Assembly: GCA_012515055.1 (NCBI GenBank)
Contig: JAAYZA010000362.1
Coordinates: 1 to 51,482, forward strand
DNA from: Syntrophomonadaceae bacterium
Lineage (GTDB): Bacteria; Bacillota; Syntrophomonadia; Syntrophomonadales; Syntrophomonadaceae
Direction of reading: 5' to 3'
DNA length: 51,482 nucleotides
Shown: positions 48,946-51,482 of the stretch, piece by piece
Position numbering within the stretch: position 1 is the stretch's first letter
How the letters are laid out: every line of letters starts with the position of its first letter
Translations under genes and position numbers: made by a program
Notes under the pieces: model-generated
Database searches by the model: none
The model's input: only the letters and a program-made list of their open reading frames with translations
Told to the model about the DNA's origin: nothing

Positions 48946-49386
48946 TTATTTTCCGGTTTTCAGGATCATATAATTGGTCATAGCAGATGCAATGAGTTTT
49001 CCTTCCCGGTTAAAGCTTTCTCCCCTTAGACTTATGGTGGATCTTCCCTGGGACTGGACCCGGGCAATTATTTTCAATGTATCATCTTTCATTATAGGCC
49101 GATGAAAAGTGGTGCTGATATCAATGGTGGCAATGGGAACTTTATCGGTGACCAAATAACACAACTGGCCAAAGGTATTGTCAAAGGCTGCTACAATAAA
49201 TCCGCCCTGCATGGAACCGGCCAGATTAAGAAACTTTTCTGCTACGGGATAATCGACGGTGAGACTTTCCCCCGGCAGGTATTCCAGAGTTTTTTGATCC
49301 AGCAAAACAGAACATTGCGGTCGGTAATCCACTTTATCATAAATGAGCTTTAACAGTTCTGTCCGGTCAGTGATCGCTTCTTTCAA
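48946..49386 (-). CDS. PaaI-type hotdog thioesterase
   Basis: LNLAGSMQGGFIVAAFDNTFGQL; hotdog-like organisation. Confidence 0.8.
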   Translation of the reverse strand: MKEAITDRTELLKLIYDKVDYRPQCSVLLDQKTLEYLPGESLTVDYPVAEKFLNLAGSMQGGFIVAAFDNTFGQLCYLVTDKVPIATIDISTTFHRPIMKDDTLKIIARVQSQGRSTISLRGESFNREGKLIASAMTNYMILKTGK

Positions 49387-49550
49387 TTAAAACCCTCCTC
49401 CCCTTATTTAAATCCCAGTTTATTATGTAATGAAGTTTTTGGCAAAACCAAAGAACATCAGGCAAACAATGCCGATATTACCATATTTATAGTACGGAGT
49501 TGCAACTGTACCTGTGATATAATGGCGGGGACAGGGGGGTGTTCAGACAG

Positions 49551-50090
49551 ATGAAACAACCGGTTAAAAAGATTCTTGCCGGGGCTGCTGCCCTGGTTAT
49601 AACCTGTGCATTTTTATTTTCCGGCTTAGGTTTTTATAATAATTATATCGTGAAGAAACCCTTGGTGCAGGCTTTAAATAATATTGACGGGGTCCAGGAG
49701 GTCAAGCTGGATAAAACCGAAGAAGATTACCGGATAATTGTGGCTTCGAAACAGGTGGAAAACCTGCAAAGCTTTTATATGCAGCTGGATGAAGCCGCCG
49801 CAGAGTATTTAGACCGCAGAGAATATAAACTGCAGCTTATAGATTGCCGGGATCAGCATTTGAACGACCTTTACAGCCAGTTGCAGCCCAGTATCTATGA
49901 GGCTTTAGCCAAGGATAATTATACCTGGCTGCAGGCGGAAATAGGAAAACAAATAAAGGGCTCCAGTCCTGATACTGGATACCAGTTTTATATCGATGAA
50001 AACAGAATTTATTTGCAGATGATCCAGGGGGATAAAAGCCTGTATGCAGTTATTCCCCGCAAGGTATCCGGGGAGGTTGTAAAGATATGA
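49551..50090 (+). CDS. Uncharacterised single-TM membrane protein
   Basis: MKQPVKKILAGAAALVITCAFLFSGLGFYNNYIV...; ATGA overlap with the following FtsH-like gene. Confidence 0.75.
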   Translation: MKQPVKKILAGAAALVITCAFLFSGLGFYNNYIVKKPLVQALNNIDGVQEVKLDKTEEDYRIIVASKQVENLQSFYMQLDEAAAEYLDRREYKLQLIDCRDQHLNDLYSQLQPSIYEALAKDNYTWLQAEIGKQIKGSSPDTGYQFYIDENRIYLQMIQGDKSLYAVIPRKVSGEVVKI

Positions 50091-51482
50091 GGGGAGAATC
50101 CATGGTAAAAGAAATAGCGATGGGGGCAGGGGTAGGGCTGCTGATATTTCTGGCCGTGTTGGGAGTTAATACTGCCCCCCTCCTGTTTATACTTCTGGCC
50201 GGAGGGGCCCTGTATTATTTTACTGCCCTTCAGAACAGGGCGAATTTTCAAGAGGTAGGGAGCCAGGGACAGGGCAGTCACCTGCTCAGTTTTGATGATA
50301 TTGGCGGGCAGGATACAGCCATCAAAGAATTGCAGGAAGCCCTCGATTTTATAATCCATGCAGACGAGATCGGCCGGATGGGTATCAGGCCATTGAAAGG
50401 GGTCCTGCTGGCCGGGCCTCCGGGAACCGGTAAAACACTGCTGGCTCGGGCTGCTGCCGGTTATACCAGCTCAGCTTTTATCGCTGCTTCCGGCAGTGAA
50501 TTTATTGAAATGTATGCTGGGGTAGGGGCCAAAAGAGTGCGCAGTTTATTTGGAGAAGCGCGCAAAATAGCGATAAGGGAGAAAAAGTCCAGTGCTATTA
50601 TTTTTATTGATGAACTGGAAGTTTTAGGCGGGAAAAGGGGAAGTCACAGCAGCCATCTGGAATATGACCAGACCCTTAATCAATTATTAGTGGAAATGGA
50701 TGGTATTAACCAGGATAAAATCAGTATTCTGGTGATTGGGGCTACCAACCGGGCTGATTTGCTGGACCAGGCTCTGGTTAGACCCGGCAGGTTTGACCGT
50801 CAGGTTCAGGTGGGTCTGCCGGATAAAAAGGGGAGAGCACGGATACTGGCCCTGCATCTTAAAAACAAGAAAATCAAAGACCCGGCCCTGGTAGAGGAAA
50901 TAGCCCGCTCCACTTTCGGTTTTTCCGGCGCCCATATCGAAAGCCTGGCCAATGAGGCAGCAATTTTAGCCCGGCGGGAAAATGCGGCAGTTATTGAGAT
51001 GCATCATTTTAATGAGGCCGTTGATAAAGTCATCATGGGGGAAAAATTGGATCGACAGATATCCCCACAGGAAAGGGAAAGGGTCAGCATTCACGAAAGC
51101 GGCCATGCCCTTATCAGTGAGCTGACTGAACCGGGGTCAGTGTCTTCTTTAACCATTGTTCCCCGGGGCAAAGCCCTGGGATTTTTACGCAAGGCACCAC
51201 AGGATGATCAGCATTTATATATCGCTGAGCAATTGGAGAAACAGATCATGGTGACTTTAGCCGGTGCAGTAGCAGAAGAAATCAAATACGGCAGCAAGAG
51301 CACCGGAGCCAAAAATGATTTTGAGCAAGCCTGGGCCCTGGCCCGGGAAATAGTAGATTGCGGTTTATCCCCCCTGGGCATAGTAAACTCCAATGACACA
51401 CCCCGGGAAGTGATTTATGAACAATGCAAAGCCATCATCAGTCAGCTGGAGGAAAAAACCCGTAATCTTTTACAGGAGGAAG
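50087..51482 (+). CDS. FtsH-like AAA+/M41 zinc metalloprotease (3'-truncated by window)
   Basis: Manual translation: two N-terminal TMs; SFDDIGGQDTAIKELQE; GVLLAGPPGTGKTLLARAAA; IIFIDELEVLGGKRG; ATNRADLLDQALVRPGRFDRQV; HESGHAL. Absent from the ORF track because no stop occurs before the window end. The alternative start at 50102 is possible. Confidence 0.9.
   Translation, partial: MRGESMVKEIAMGAGVGLLIFLAVLGVNTAPLLFILLAGGALYYFTALQNRANFQEVGSQGQGSHLLSFDDIGGQDTAIKELQEALDFIIHADEIGRMGIRPLKGVLLAGPPGTGKTLLARAAAGYTSSAFIAASGSEFIEMYAGVGAKRVRSLFGEARKIAIREKKSSAIIFIDELEVLGGKRGSHSSHLEYDQTLNQLLVEMDGINQDKISILVIGATNRADLLDQALVRPGRFDRQVQVGLPDKKGRARILALHLKNKKIKDPALVEEIARSTFGFSGAHIESLANEAAILARRENAAVIEMHHFNEAVDKVIMGEKLDRQISPQERERVSIHESGHALISELTEPGSVSSLTIVPRGKALGFLRKAPQDDQHLYIAEQLEKQIMVTLAGAVAEEIKYGSKSTGAKNDFEQAWALAREIVDCGLSPLGIVNSNDTPREVIYEQCKAIISQLEEKTRNLLQEE

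Overview
The window is a 51.5-kb, gene-dense chromosomal segment from an endospore-forming Firmicute. I would guess a Clostridia/Syntrophomonadaceae-like lineage, but taxonomy is inference only. The backbone is conserved: rbfA-nrnA-truB-ribF-rpsO-pnp-pdaB-like-dac-M16 peptidase-dut-ylmC/ymxH, guaB, a class A PBP, azlCD, a Lon-like protease, proC, spoIIP, ahcY, a dinG-like helicase, uppP, ftsK/spoIIIE, rodZ-like, rimO, and an FtsH-like protease truncated by the window edge. Items of most interest: (1) a GT4 / GH57 branching enzyme / GH57 glucanotransferase / SAM-methyltransferase operon at 30750-37252, divergent from ahcY. Its families resemble the mycobacterial methylglucose-lipopolysaccharide (polymethylated polysaccharide) locus Rv3030-Rv3032, so it may make a methylated alpha-glucan. 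(2) Two sporulation genes absent from the ORF track: a 59-aa TTG-start alpha/beta SASP at 12198-12377 (-) with a sigma-G-like promoter, and a 21-aa SpoVM-like peptide at 41625-41690 (+). (3) A structured RNA-like region right after the SpoVM-like ORF. (4) A nitrosative-stress module (Crp/Fnr regulator, Hcp, YgbA_NO family protein) with a perfect 28-bp palindrome before hcp and a structured leader before the regulator. (5) A composite REP-like / heptamer repeat at about 26150-26435. All calls come from reading the sequence; no database search was run.
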